In this document: positions 28,191 to 36,707 of the stretch, piece by piece
Position numbering within the stretch: the first letter of the stretch is position 1
Layout: each line of letters opens with the position of its first letter
Assembly (NCBI RefSeq): GCF_900543425.1
Contig: NZ_UQRQ01000014.1
Location: 1-64,000, forward strand
DNA length: 64,000 nt
Direction: 5' to 3'
Source of the DNA: an uncultured Sanguibacteroides sp.
GTDB taxonomy: Bacteria; Bacteroidota; Bacteroidia; Bacteroidales; Marinifilaceae
Made by a program: the position numbers and the translations under genes
The notes under the pieces: model-generated
The model's database searches: none
What the model was told of the DNA's origin: nothing
What the model saw: the letters and a program-made list of their open reading frames with translations, nothing else

Positions 28191-28676
28191 TTAAATTACT
28201 AAATCAGGTCTACGGATAAAATCTTTCATATACGCTCTGGCCCGAAAAATATATACTTTCACCTGTGTCTCATTTAACCCCGTTATCTCTGCGATCTCCT
28301 GATAAGAATAGGATTCGTAATCCCGCAATAACACCACCGTTTTTTGTATGGTTGGCAACTTCGCCAACGCGGACTCCAGAATCTCCTGCAAATCGGGGGA
28401 ATTACTATATTCCACCGAAAACCGATTACCGATCTCTTCAATATCGCCGTATTTATGTTCCCGACGAAGAAGGTCTATCATACGGCGATAAGCCGTGGTA
28501 TAGAGAAACGATTTTGCCTTACTCTTCTCTATAGTAGAGAGCATTTCCCATAATTTCAAAAAACTATCCTGCACGATATCCTGCGCCATCTCCCTCGAAC
28601 GACATGCCTTATAAAGAAAACGGAATAAACCATCCGAAATATCATCCACCGATCGGTTATACTCTGCTCTTGTCAT
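28191..28676 (-). CDS. ECF-family RNA polymerase sigma factor
   Basis: 161 residues. Region 2 shows CRSREMAQDIVQDSFLKLWE and the -10-recognition part KSFLYTTAYRRMIDLLRR; region 4 shows LPTIQKTVVLLRDYESYSYQEIA and the helix-turn-helix ITGLNETQVKVYIFRARAYM. It should direct polymerase to a small regulon, held in check by the following anti-sigma candidate. Its start overlaps the upstream gene's stop by 4 bases (ATGA), so the unusual repeat protein and the sigma factor are translationally coupled. Confidence 0.9.
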   Translation of the reverse strand: MTRAEYNRSVDDISDGLFRFLYKACRSREMAQDIVQDSFLKLWEMLSTIEKSKAKSFLYTTAYRRMIDLLRREHKYGDIEEIGNRFSVEYSNSPDLQEILESALAKLPTIQKTVVLLRDYESYSYQEIAEITGLNETQVKVYIFRARAYMKDFIRRPDLVI

Positions 28677-29887
28677 TTCGTCTTCATTTCAGGTATATCA
28701 CTCTCCCATAGATTAATCCGTTTGATGATTCGCCAACGAAAATATTCCGGTTCTTCCCCTTTTCTAAAAAGTAATACGCCCTCATTCTTAGCATTCACAT
28801 CATTATATTTTCCCAGAATCAATTTCGTACCGTTCTTTAACTCCACCCAAGTATATTCATAGTTTTTCGGCTCAATCTTTTTCACGTAACGAAGAGGCAA
28901 CGCGTAAACCGTATTTCCATTCCTCCCTTCCAATAATTCAAAATCCATCGCTTCATCCAAATCATACACCAAAATCCCTTCCATCATCCTACCGTCATGA
29001 TCCTCCACCCTTCCTTTCAACCGAACAGGTTCCGAGAAATCCTCATATCCCATTTGTTTTATATCTTCTAAAGCAACCGTTTCAAAAGAGATAAAATCAG
29101 GCCACTCCACACATACCTGTCCCACGGATGCCATACTAATAAAAATTCCCCGATTTTCCTCGTTCACATCACTTTCTCCCCACATACTTACCTCTCGGCC
29201 GCTTTTTAAATTCACAACACTTACAAATCCCTTTTTTCGAATAGAAACAATATTAGAAAAAGCTATTCTCGCCCCATATTTTCCGATTATCCCGCTAATG
29301 GTCTGCCTTAAAGAATTTTTATCCCCATTCCATCGAACGATTCCCTTAAATTTCCCGTATGGAGTCGTTACCATTCCGACGATGGGTACATCCCGAGGAG
29401 CAGAAAAATCCTTCGGAGCTGCACAGAATTCGACTTCACTTATCAATTCCCAGGAAAGCATCTCGACTTCACCATCCCTCTTTTCAATCGAAATATTTTC
29501 CCCTATATCATGTAACGAATCCTTTCGTAACTCAATGATATTTCCATTTTTTATTTGCAACTCAACCCGGTCGGCTGCTATCGGACGAATACTCTTTATA
29601 TTGCCAAAACGGCAAGAAAAAACATGTATTCCCGGCTCTGTATGAAAATCATTTTTAAATAAAACAGAATCTTTTCCCTTGAAATAAGAGATATACGGAT
29701 TACTTATTTTCATGGCCGTAAATAAGTCTACCCAGTACAAGTTATTCTTCCCCCACGAAATGTATCCTGTAATTTTTTTATTGGTTACCGTAGTAACTTC
29801 CCCGAATATTCTAACCTCATTCACTCCGGCCCATAGTCCTTGCCACATACAGACGAACAATACGATGAAAAGATTTGTTTTTATCAT
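28673..29887 (-). CDS. Secreted protein with three tandem beta-rich repeats, unknown function
   Basis: 404 residues from the ATG at 29887 (the TTG at 29896 adds three residues). Signal peptide ends near LWAG. I recognise no family. The mature protein shows three repeats of about 115-125 residues, each with a GxVTT...GxIxW strand pair, an F/LxxIxxIRP-like segment, and a V-x-L-x-x-G-x-x-L...DVN-x-x-N-x-GI module. The repeats begin near FGEVTT, VGMVTT and KGRVED. The gene opens the ECF sigma operon and overlaps the sigma start by 4 bases. A ligand-sensing or structural envelope role is inference. Confidence 0.7.
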   Translation of the reverse strand: MIKTNLFIVLFVCMWQGLWAGVNEVRIFGEVTTVTNKKITGYISWGKNNLYWVDLFTAMKISNPYISYFKGKDSVLFKNDFHTEPGIHVFSCRFGNIKSIRPIAADRVELQIKNGNIIELRKDSLHDIGENISIEKRDGEVEMLSWELISEVEFCAAPKDFSAPRDVPIVGMVTTPYGKFKGIVRWNGDKNSLRQTISGIIGKYGARIAFSNIVSIRKKGFVSVVNLKSGREVSMWGESDVNEENRGIFISMASVGQVCVEWPDFISFETVALEDIKQMGYEDFSEPVRLKGRVEDHDGRMMEGILVYDLDEAMDFELLEGRNGNTVYALPLRYVKKIEPKNYEYTWVELKNGTKLILGKYNDVNAKNEGVLLFRKGEEPEYFRWRIIKRINLWESDIPEMKTK

Positions 29888-30062
29888 GTGTTTCAATTTA
29901 TTTCAATTCTATGACGAACAAATATCGTAAATAGTTACAAGCAAAAAATAATTTTAACTAAAAACAAAAGTCCGCACAGGAATAACTATAATCGTAAATG
30001 ACATTGATCATTTATATCGTCTCCGAAACGGATCATCCGGAATACACCAAATTTGACCAGAA

Positions 30063-30101
30063 TAAAAAAGAGGCGTTGTTTCACGATGGAAAAACAACGC
30101 C
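30063..30101 (-). terminator. Rho-independent terminator of the yitT-like gene
   Basis: A perfect 10-bp stem, ggcgttgttt at 30072-30081 with aaacaacgcc at 30092-30101, is followed on the minus strand by a T-rich tail (30063-30070). It lies 30 bases after the stop codon. Confidence 0.85.
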
Positions 30102-30131
30102 CCTATTACTGAATTCTTTTACAAAAACTTT

Positions 30132-31061
30132 TTACGATTCGGAATTCAATTTTTTAAATCCTTTTCCCAATATCTCTTTCGCATCCAGAATCGTAACAAA
30201 AGCATTCGGGTCAATTTGATAAATAGCTCGTTGCAAGGTTGCCATTTCACGACGATTAACCATGGTCATGATCATCTCCTTCTCCGTCCGGTTATACATT
30301 CCCTGAATCGGAACGATAGACCCTCCCCGCTTTATATCCGTCAAAATAAAATGACGGATATCTTCCACTTTATCCGATATGATGAAAAAGGTTTTTTCAT
30401 TCGTAAATCCTTGCAATACGATATCTATCGTTTTACCCATCAAGAATATAGCTAACCAAGAATACATCGGCACCTTCCAATCCTGAAACATCAGGAAACC
30501 AAATACAACGATACAGGAATCCACGGTCATCTGAAGCTGTCCTAACGGTTGATGTGTCCACCTATGCAATATATTCGAAAGTACATCCGTACCCCCGCTC
30601 GAAGCTCTGGTTTTCAATATCATACCCACTCCCACTCCCATGACAACACCACCGAAAATACAAGCCAGCAGAACCTCGTCCCCTAATTTAAACGGATCCA
30701 GCAACCCGTTAACCGGAATAGGTTCCCCCATCAACGTTAGAAGTATTGCCGGTATACTGTCGGCAAATACGGCCACCAAAATAAAACAAACAAACGTTTT
30801 AACACCAAACTGTGGTCCCAGAACTTTCATTCCCAATAGACTCAACGGCAAATTAAAACAGAGCGCCGCCATACCGATCGGGAATCCCCACATATGTTGC
30901 AATACGATGGTAATACCGTATATTCCTCCCGGAACAATCTTGTAAGGAGCCATAAAACAACTGTACCCTAATGCCAAAATAAACGCTCCGCCGATTAGCA
31001 AGGCATAAGTCTTAAACCATTCTTTCGTGAAAGGTTTTTCTTTCATTAACGAAAATGCCAT
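30132..31061 (-). CDS. YitT-family membrane protein
   Basis: 309 residues: five to six membrane helices in the N-terminal two thirds (with the family motif SSGGTDVLSNIL near 150-165) and a C-terminal DUF2179 domain (FFIISDKVEDIRHFI, RGGSIVPIQGMY). Members are found widely; their substrate is not established. A second start at the ATG five codons in is possible. It is monocistronic and divergent from the TetR/KASIII-like pair. Confidence 0.88.
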   Translation of the reverse strand: MAFSLMKEKPFTKEWFKTYALLIGGAFILALGYSCFMAPYKIVPGGIYGITIVLQHMWGFPIGMAALCFNLPLSLLGMKVLGPQFGVKTFVCFILVAVFADSIPAILLTLMGEPIPVNGLLDPFKLGDEVLLACIFGGVVMGVGVGMILKTRASSGGTDVLSNILHRWTHQPLGQLQMTVDSCIVVFGFLMFQDWKVPMYSWLAIFLMGKTIDIVLQGFTNEKTFFIISDKVEDIRHFILTDIKRGGSIVPIQGMYNRTEKEMIMTMVNRREMATLQRAIYQIDPNAFVTILDAKEILGKGFKKLNSES

Positions 31062-31254
31062 TCGAATTCCTATTTTAAATTATATAACAACAAACATCAC
31101 GGCCTGTAAAAACAGCACCTCCTGAATCAGGCCGCGAATATAGGAGGCGAAATGCTATCAAAACATGACTTTTGTCATACCTTATAAGGAATTTATTCGA
31201 AAGAGAAAAATAATATTTACCGATTTTTTTATTTTATATTTTCTAAAAAAGAGC

Positions 31255-31283
31255 TATAATTGCACACATCATTAAAAGTGTGT
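31255..31283 (+). promoter_or_regulatory. Possible promoter and TetR operator upstream of the regulator gene
   Basis: TATAATTG at 31255-31262 is close to TAnnTTTG. Just downstream, ACACA at 31264-31268 is mirrored by TGTGT at 31279-31283, a 20-base interrupted palindrome placed where a TetR repressor would block transcription. The arms are short, so this is tentative. Confidence 0.35.
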
Positions 31284-31290
31284 ATTAAAT

Positions 31291-31875
31291 TTGAGATCGA
31301 AATTACAAATAACTCAGGCCAGAATCATCGACGTGGCACAAAAGTTGTTTACAGAATTAAGTTTCTATCGAACAACAATGAAAGATATTGCAAGTACCGC
31401 TAAAATCAGTCGCCGTACGTTATATACTTATTATAAGTGCAAAGAAGATATTTTCAATCAGATTGTTGATCAAAAAATAGAACTGATTCATCAAAAATTA
31501 ACGAAGGCAACAGCAACGGCTTTGCCAGCCGATAAAAGACTAAAGTTATATATTAAAGAAAGATTTTATTTGATCGCCGAATTAATGTGTAATAGTGAGT
31601 ACATCAAAAAAACATTTTTGTATAACAACAGTCGAATTGAAATTTTAAGGAAAAATATAGATGCAAAGGAGCTGGAATTATTAGAAGATATTTTTAAGGA
31701 GGGGGTTCAAAGTGAAATTTTTACGATTAGCGATTCTAAAACATTTGCCGCTTTTCTACAACCTGTTTTTAAAAGTCTCGAATTCGGTTTTATCCGAAGA
31801 TATGAACACGAACCTATAGATCAGATTATTAATGAATATACTCGTATTCTATTTTATGGTATTATAAAGAAATAG
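31291..31875 (+). CDS. TetR/AcrR-family transcriptional regulator
   Basis: 194 residues. The N-terminal helix-turn-helix is clear: RIIDVAQKLFTELSFYRTTMKDIASTAKISRRTLYTYYKCKED (given here in part, about residues 11-55). The rest is an all-helical ligand domain of no named subtype. No in-frame ATG or GTG exists between the upstream stop at 31273 and the helix-turn-helix, so the start is TTG at 31291. The gene looks A/T-richer than its neighbours. A KASIII-like enzyme follows by 9 bases, suggesting control of a lipid-related function. Confidence 0.85.
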   Translation: MRSKLQITQARIIDVAQKLFTELSFYRTTMKDIASTAKISRRTLYTYYKCKEDIFNQIVDQKIELIHQKLTKATATALPADKRLKLYIKERFYLIAELMCNSEYIKKTFLYNNSRIEILRKNIDAKELELLEDIFKEGVQSEIFTISDSKTFAAFLQPVFKSLEFGFIRRYEHEPIDQIINEYTRILFYGIIKK

Positions 31876-31884
31876 TTATATTAC

Positions 31885-32835
31885 ATGGAATTATTTGTCA
31901 ACAATTTTGCACATTATATACCCACGGAAAGAGTTCCGAACTCTTACTTCAAGCCTGTAAACGGCTTGGACGACGAATGGATTTATACCCGGACAGGAAT
32001 AAAAAATCGAAGCAAGGCAAGTGCTATGGAAAACACGAATACCATGGCGATTGAAGCCGTCAGGAACCTGCAACAAACACTTCCTTACCCGATAGAAGAG
32101 ATCGATCTTATCATCGCCGCCACGTATTCTCCCTATGATACGGTAGCTACAGCGGCACATATGGTACAAAGGGAATTTAAGATACATAATGCCAGATGTC
32201 TAAGCGTCACGGCAGCCTGCTCCTCTTTCATCAACGCAATGGAGATAGCGGAAGGCTATTTCTCTATGAAGAAAGCTTCCAAAGCTTTGATTATCGCTTC
32301 CGAGCACAACACGGCGTATAGCAATGCGACTTGTCCGCAAAGCGGTCATCTTTGGGGGGACGGAGCCGTTGCCATTGCCATTTCTCCCGATAATTATAAC
32401 CGGAAAGATGCAAAAATATTAAATATATATACCTGTGGTATGGGAGATATAAGCAAAGCCGATACGGCCGTTTATCTCCGGCCTCAACACGGAGGTATCG
32501 GCATGCCGGAAGGAAGAGACGTGTTTATCAATGCCTGTCATTATATGATAGAAGCACTTAAAAAAGTGGTATCCAGCCAAGGGAAACAATTAAGCGATCT
32601 GGCTTTTATTTCTCCTCATCAAGCCAATAAGCGAATCATGAACACCATCGCCCGACAAATCGATTTTCCCGAAAACCACATTTTATCCAACATAGAAGAG
32701 ATCGGTAACACGGGATGCCCCAGCTGTGCCATAGCTCTATCCCAAAACCTGAGCCGGGTCCAAACCGGCGATCTCGTCGCCCTTACCGTATTCGGAGGAG
32801 GTTACTCCTGCGGTGCCGTTTTACTGCAATTCTAA
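31885..32835 (+). CDS. 3-oxoacyl-ACP synthase III (FabH/KASIII) family enzyme
   Basis: 316 residues with the complete KASIII triad: Cys in TAACSSF, His in SPHQANKRI and Asn in EIGNTGCPS. The thiolase fold would condense an acyl-CoA with malonyl-ACP or join two acyl units. It is more divergent than housekeeping FabH and paired with a TetR regulator rather than with fab genes, so a dedicated role in a special lipid or acyl product is plausible but not shown. Confidence 0.88.
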   Translation: MELFVNNFAHYIPTERVPNSYFKPVNGLDDEWIYTRTGIKNRSKASAMENTNTMAIEAVRNLQQTLPYPIEEIDLIIAATYSPYDTVATAAHMVQREFKIHNARCLSVTAACSSFINAMEIAEGYFSMKKASKALIIASEHNTAYSNATCPQSGHLWGDGAVAIAISPDNYNRKDAKILNIYTCGMGDISKADTAVYLRPQHGGIGMPEGRDVFINACHYMIEALKKVVSSQGKQLSDLAFISPHQANKRIMNTIARQIDFPENHILSNIEEIGNTGCPSCAIALSQNLSRVQTGDLVALTVFGGGYSCGAVLLQF

Positions 32836-32865
32836 TTTAAGAAAGTTTTATTATTAAAATACGCG

Positions 32866-32899
32866 AAACGGAGGTTTATCATTAAACTTCCGTTTTACG
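32866..32899 (+). terminator. Terminator after the KASIII-like gene
   Basis: Stem of 12 bp with one G-U pair, 32866-32877 with 32884-32895, and a moderately T-rich tail. It lies 30 bases after the stop codon. Confidence 0.6.
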
Positions 32900-32951
32900 T
32901 TATTTCAGGCAAAAATAGTATTATGTCGAAAATAAAGATGACAACAAAGAC

Positions 32952-34340
32952 TTATTCTTTTATCGATTCCACGTAAAGTTGCCCTGCTTGGTATTTTACG
33001 ATCTTAACCCGACTCCCCTTAGGAACATACACCCCTAAATTGGAAACCGCATCGTATTGCTCTCCGTCTACAGATACTTTACCAGCCGGACGTAAATCGG
33101 TTTCGGCAACACCCTCCTTACCTAATTCCTGTTTCGCCGTCATATCCACCCCGACAAAACCGGAATCCGCCGTCTCTTCAGCCTGCAACGACCATCCCAA
33201 TCTCCTGGAAGCAAACAATCTACGACTCAACCATATACTACCGAACAAGGAGATCAAAGAACAACTTATTACAAAAAAGATGGAACGAATAATCGCCCGA
33301 ACGAAATCATTGAAAAAATCAAACGATACATCATCGATCCCGGCCAACACTAAAGAGGCTATTATGCAAATAATCCCCGATATTCCGGTAACCCCGAATC
33401 CGGGAATGACAAAAATCTCCAGCAAAAGCAAAATAACCCCGACCACAAACATGATCAATTCGATATTATTGGCAAATCCTTCCAGATAAAGAGGGGCAAA
33501 ATAGAGCACGCAGGCAGTCAATGCCGCTACCAAGGGAAAACCGACTCCCGGAGTCTGCAATTCGAAATAGATCCCTCCGATAATAATCATGATCAAAATT
33601 CCCTGCACGATCGGATGAATCAAAAAACCGATCAGCTTATCCATTCCCGTGGCATGATACTCTTTTATCTCGTAATCGGATATTCCCTCGCTCTCAATGA
33701 CCTCGCTTACGCTCTCCGCAATCCCATCGCAAAAACCGAATTTCATCGCCTCGCGAGGGGTAAACGTTACAATCTTACCGCTATCGGTTACCCCCGCTAT
33801 CGCTATCCGTTCATCCACCATAGCTTCTGCTATACGAGGGTCCCGTTTCCAACGAACGACCGTATCCTGTCCGTTTACAATCGTATCCATCCCGTGTGCC
33901 TGAGCTGTAGAACGAATCATGGAGCGCATATAAGACTGATATTTATCGGGCATAGCTTCCCCCGTTTGATTTACAACCGTAGCAGCCCCGATATTGGCCC
34001 CTTCCCGCATATATATCCGGTCGCAAGCCAACGAAATCAAAGCTCCCGCCGAAGCCGCATTATTATCTATAAAAACCCAGCTCGGACGCTTATCGTTCAA
34101 TATCAGACTCCGCAACGAGTCGGCATAGACAACCATGCCCCCGTAGGTATTCATATGAATCAATATATAATCGGCTTTCGCTTTGTCCGCCTCCTCGTAG
34201 GAGCGTTTTACCAACCGCCATACACCCGGTCCGATCTCATCCTTTATATCTACTTTAAAAATGATACTCTTCTTTTCTTCTGCCATACCGGAAAAGAACC
34301 AGCATAACAAACCGATAATCAATACAAATCTTCTCATCAT
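32952..34340 (-). CDS. NfeD-family membrane-bound ClpP-class serine protease
   Basis: 462 residues. Signal peptide or first helix, then a ClpP/SppA-like domain with the nucleophile Ser97 in NNAASAGALISLAC and MNTYGG as the oxyanion segment. Three to five membrane helices follow (about 235-380), and a C-terminal OB-fold NfeD domain (about 405-462, ETADSGFVGVDMTAKQEL and GEQYDAVSNLGVYVPKGSRV). This is the long NfeD1b form. It is read after the EI24-domain gene with a 26-base gap. It probably takes part in membrane quality control. Confidence 0.9.
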   Translation of the reverse strand: MMRRFVLIIGLLCWFFSGMAEEKKSIIFKVDIKDEIGPGVWRLVKRSYEEADKAKADYILIHMNTYGGMVVYADSLRSLILNDKRPSWVFIDNNAASAGALISLACDRIYMREGANIGAATVVNQTGEAMPDKYQSYMRSMIRSTAQAHGMDTIVNGQDTVVRWKRDPRIAEAMVDERIAIAGVTDSGKIVTFTPREAMKFGFCDGIAESVSEVIESEGISDYEIKEYHATGMDKLIGFLIHPIVQGILIMIIIGGIYFELQTPGVGFPLVAALTACVLYFAPLYLEGFANNIELIMFVVGVILLLLEIFVIPGFGVTGISGIICIIASLVLAGIDDVSFDFFNDFVRAIIRSIFFVISCSLISLFGSIWLSRRLFASRRLGWSLQAEETADSGFVGVDMTAKQELGKEGVAETDLRPAGKVSVDGEQYDAVSNLGVYVPKGSRVKIVKYQAGQLYVESIKE

Positions 34341-34366
34341 CTATTATTATAAATTTAAAACAGGCT

Positions 34367-35161
34367 TCACCTGTTTTCTATTCGATTTTCAGTATTTATA
34401 TACTCTTCAACCACTACAGTCCCTGCAACCACGGAAAATAAAGAAACTATACTGCAAGCGATTACCCGTAAAAAAGGAATCGCCAACGACAAGGCAAAAA
34501 TAGTCCCGATTCCGATAACGACGCCGGCATTTCGCTTCATATAACGCATACTCTCCTTTACCTTAAAACGCTTCCGCTCGATAGCATAATCCATAAAGGC
34601 AAAACCATAAAAATAAGCAGATACGATAAAGGTCAAAACAGGAGTAATCAAACCGACCACGGGAAGAAACGACCCGAAAAACAAAAAAATCATCAACAAG
34701 GTTTGAAACAACATGCACCTTACAGCAACCACTACTCCCCTCCCGATTTCCCATAGTAATTGTTTGAGATCGAAAGGATAATTAACCCTGGAAAGACGAG
34801 CTTCCACCCGTTCGGATAACCAGGAATATACCGGAGACATCACGACCATTACGATATAGCCTCCCCAGGTAATAAACAGAAAGAAATAAAACACCCGAAT
34901 CAAAAAACGGATGACAAAACCGACCCCTTCATTCAACCATTCCAACCAGGAAATCCCGGCAATCCAAGCGGTAATCTTCTGTTGTACAATGTCAGACAAG
35001 CTCTCCCCCCAAGAGGCTGCAAAATAGTTTCCGGCAAGAAACAAAATAAAGGCTACCAACAAGGGTAAAATCATAAACCAACGGAAAGAACGGCTAAATA
35101 ATATGCGCCCTGCTTCCCTGTAACTTTTTATACCGAACCATAACCCTTGAAAAAAAGCCAT
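34367..35161 (-). CDS. EI24/CysZ-like membrane protein
   Basis: 264 residues with four to six helices. The opening GLWFGIKSYREAGRILFSR and the later RCMLFQTLLMIFLFFGSFLPVVG and FAFMDYAIERKRF fit the EI24 domain (PF07264), the family of the sulfate channel CysZ. No sulfur assimilation genes are nearby, so sulfate transport is not claimed. It is cotranscribed with the NfeD-like gene. Confidence 0.8.
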   Translation of the reverse strand: MAFFQGLWFGIKSYREAGRILFSRSFRWFMILPLLVAFILFLAGNYFAASWGESLSDIVQQKITAWIAGISWLEWLNEGVGFVIRFLIRVFYFFLFITWGGYIVMVVMSPVYSWLSERVEARLSRVNYPFDLKQLLWEIGRGVVVAVRCMLFQTLLMIFLFFGSFLPVVGLITPVLTFIVSAYFYGFAFMDYAIERKRFKVKESMRYMKRNAGVVIGIGTIFALSLAIPFLRVIACSIVSLFSVVAGTVVVEEYINTENRIENR

Positions 35162-35249
35162 ATCCTTAAAATCCTTAAAAAAACTACTGTAAATCTATGC
35201 TATTTTTTTGATTATTCTCTATTTTCAAGTAACAATTCCCATTTTTTTA

Positions 35250-35257
35250 TACTTTTG
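35250..35257 (+). promoter_or_regulatory. -7 promoter box of purB
   Basis: TACTTTTG matches TAnnTTTG. It implies transcription from about 35264 and supports the ATG at 35318 over any start further upstream. Confidence 0.6.
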
Positions 35258-35317
35258 CATTTAAGAGTTTTTCCTCAATTTCATTATGGATGTGTTCATT
35301 TAAAAATAAATTATACT

Positions 35318-36655
35318 ATGCAATCATTAACAGCGATTTCACCGATTGACGGAAGATATAGAGATAAAGTCGAAGGATTGGCAAACTATTTTTCTGAAAG
35401 TGCTTTAATCCGCTATAGGGTAATGGTCGAAATCGAATATTTCATCTCCTTATGCGAACTCCCTCTTCCTCAATTAAAAGATTTCGATCATACACTATTT
35501 GACAGTCTAAAAGAGATATACCTGAATTTTACCGTAAAAGATGCGGAACAAATCAAAGAGATAGAGAAAGTAACCAACCACGACGTAAAAGCCGTGGAGT
35601 ATTTTATCAAATCCAAATTCGATGAACTTCATTTACAACATTACAAAGAATTCATTCATTTCGGATTGACATCTCAGGATATAAACAATACAGCCGTTCC
35701 CTGTTCATTCCGGGACGCCGTGCATGATATCTATTATCCCCTGATAGACGAATTGATCGCCAAACTGGAAGAGCTCACCGAAGAGTGGAAAGCCATTCCC
35801 ATGTTAGCCAAAACCCACGGCCAACCGGCATCCCCCACTCGTTTGGGAAAAGAGATCAAAGTGTTTGTTTACCGTCTGACCAAACAGCTGGATCTTTTAA
35901 AAAAGATCGCTTGCTCGGGAAAATTCGGAGGAGCAACCGGTAATTTCAATGCCCACCATATCGCCTATCCCGAAATTAATTGGACGGAATTCGGTAATAA
36001 GTTCCTGACTGAAAAATTGAAAATCGAACGGGAACAATACACGACACAAATTTCAAATTACGATAATTTTGCGGCCGTATGCGATAACCTAAGACGTCTT
36101 AATAATATTGTCATCGATTTGGACCGGGATTTCTGGACATATATTTCTATGGCTTATTTCAAACAACGCATAAAAGCAGGAGAAGTCGGGTCCTCAGCGA
36201 TGCCTCATAAGGTAAACCCCATCGATTTCGAAAACTCAGAGGGAAATTTGGGCATCTCCAACGCCATATTGGATCATCTGAGCAATAAATTACCGATTTC
36301 CCGTTTGCAACGAGATTTAACCGACTCTACCGTACTACGGAATATCGGTGTTCCGTTAGCTCACACGGTAATCGCATTCAAATCCACACTTAAAGGATTG
36401 AATAAACTGATTATCAACCCAACGGCCATTGAAGCAGACCTGGAGGAAAACTGGGCGGTTGTTGCCGAAGCCATCCAAACGATTTTGCGCCGCGAAGCCT
36501 ACCCGAACCCTTATGAAGCGTTAAAAGCCCTGACGCGGACAAACAGTAAGGTGACACAACAATCGATTGCCGAGTTTATCGACACCTTAGAAATATCTCC
36601 GGAATTGAAAGAGAAATTAAAACGAATTACTCCTTCGAATTATACTGGAATCTAA
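35318..36655 (+). CDS. purB: Adenylosuccinate lyase
   Basis: 445 residues. It cleaves adenylosuccinate and SAICAR to release fumarate in purine synthesis. The fumarase/aspartase signature appears as GSSAMPHKVNPIDFENSEG; also visible are THGQPASPT and the substrate-binding TSQDINNTA segment. The open frame extends 57 codons further upstream, but that part crosses the promoter and has no family match, and MQSLTAISPIDGRY is the usual PurB start. msbA-like and queF genes follow. Confidence 0.96.
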   Translation: MQSLTAISPIDGRYRDKVEGLANYFSESALIRYRVMVEIEYFISLCELPLPQLKDFDHTLFDSLKEIYLNFTVKDAEQIKEIEKVTNHDVKAVEYFIKSKFDELHLQHYKEFIHFGLTSQDINNTAVPCSFRDAVHDIYYPLIDELIAKLEELTEEWKAIPMLAKTHGQPASPTRLGKEIKVFVYRLTKQLDLLKKIACSGKFGGATGNFNAHHIAYPEINWTEFGNKFLTEKLKIEREQYTTQISNYDNFAAVCDNLRRLNNIVIDLDRDFWTYISMAYFKQRIKAGEVGSSAMPHKVNPIDFENSEGNLGISNAILDHLSNKLPISRLQRDLTDSTVLRNIGVPLAHTVIAFKSTLKGLNKLIINPTAIEADLEENWAVVAEAIQTILRREAYPNPYEALKALTRTNSKVTQQSIAEFIDTLEISPELKEKLKRITPSNYTGI

Positions 36656-36707
36656 TTCGATATTACCGGATACGATCCGGTAATATTTAACTCCGTAATA
36701 CCATTAT

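Noticed and set aside
29998..30219. Plus-strand frame of 73 residues in the gap before the YitT-family gene
   Set aside because: It runs through the minus-strand terminator at 30063-30101 and into the YitT coding region, has no family features and no promoter box.
33040..34307. Two long antisense frames opposite the NfeD-like gene
   Set aside because: They are composed of residues expected from reading a Bacteroidota gene backwards (Arg/Ile/Pro-rich), lack domains, and the sense gene is complete.
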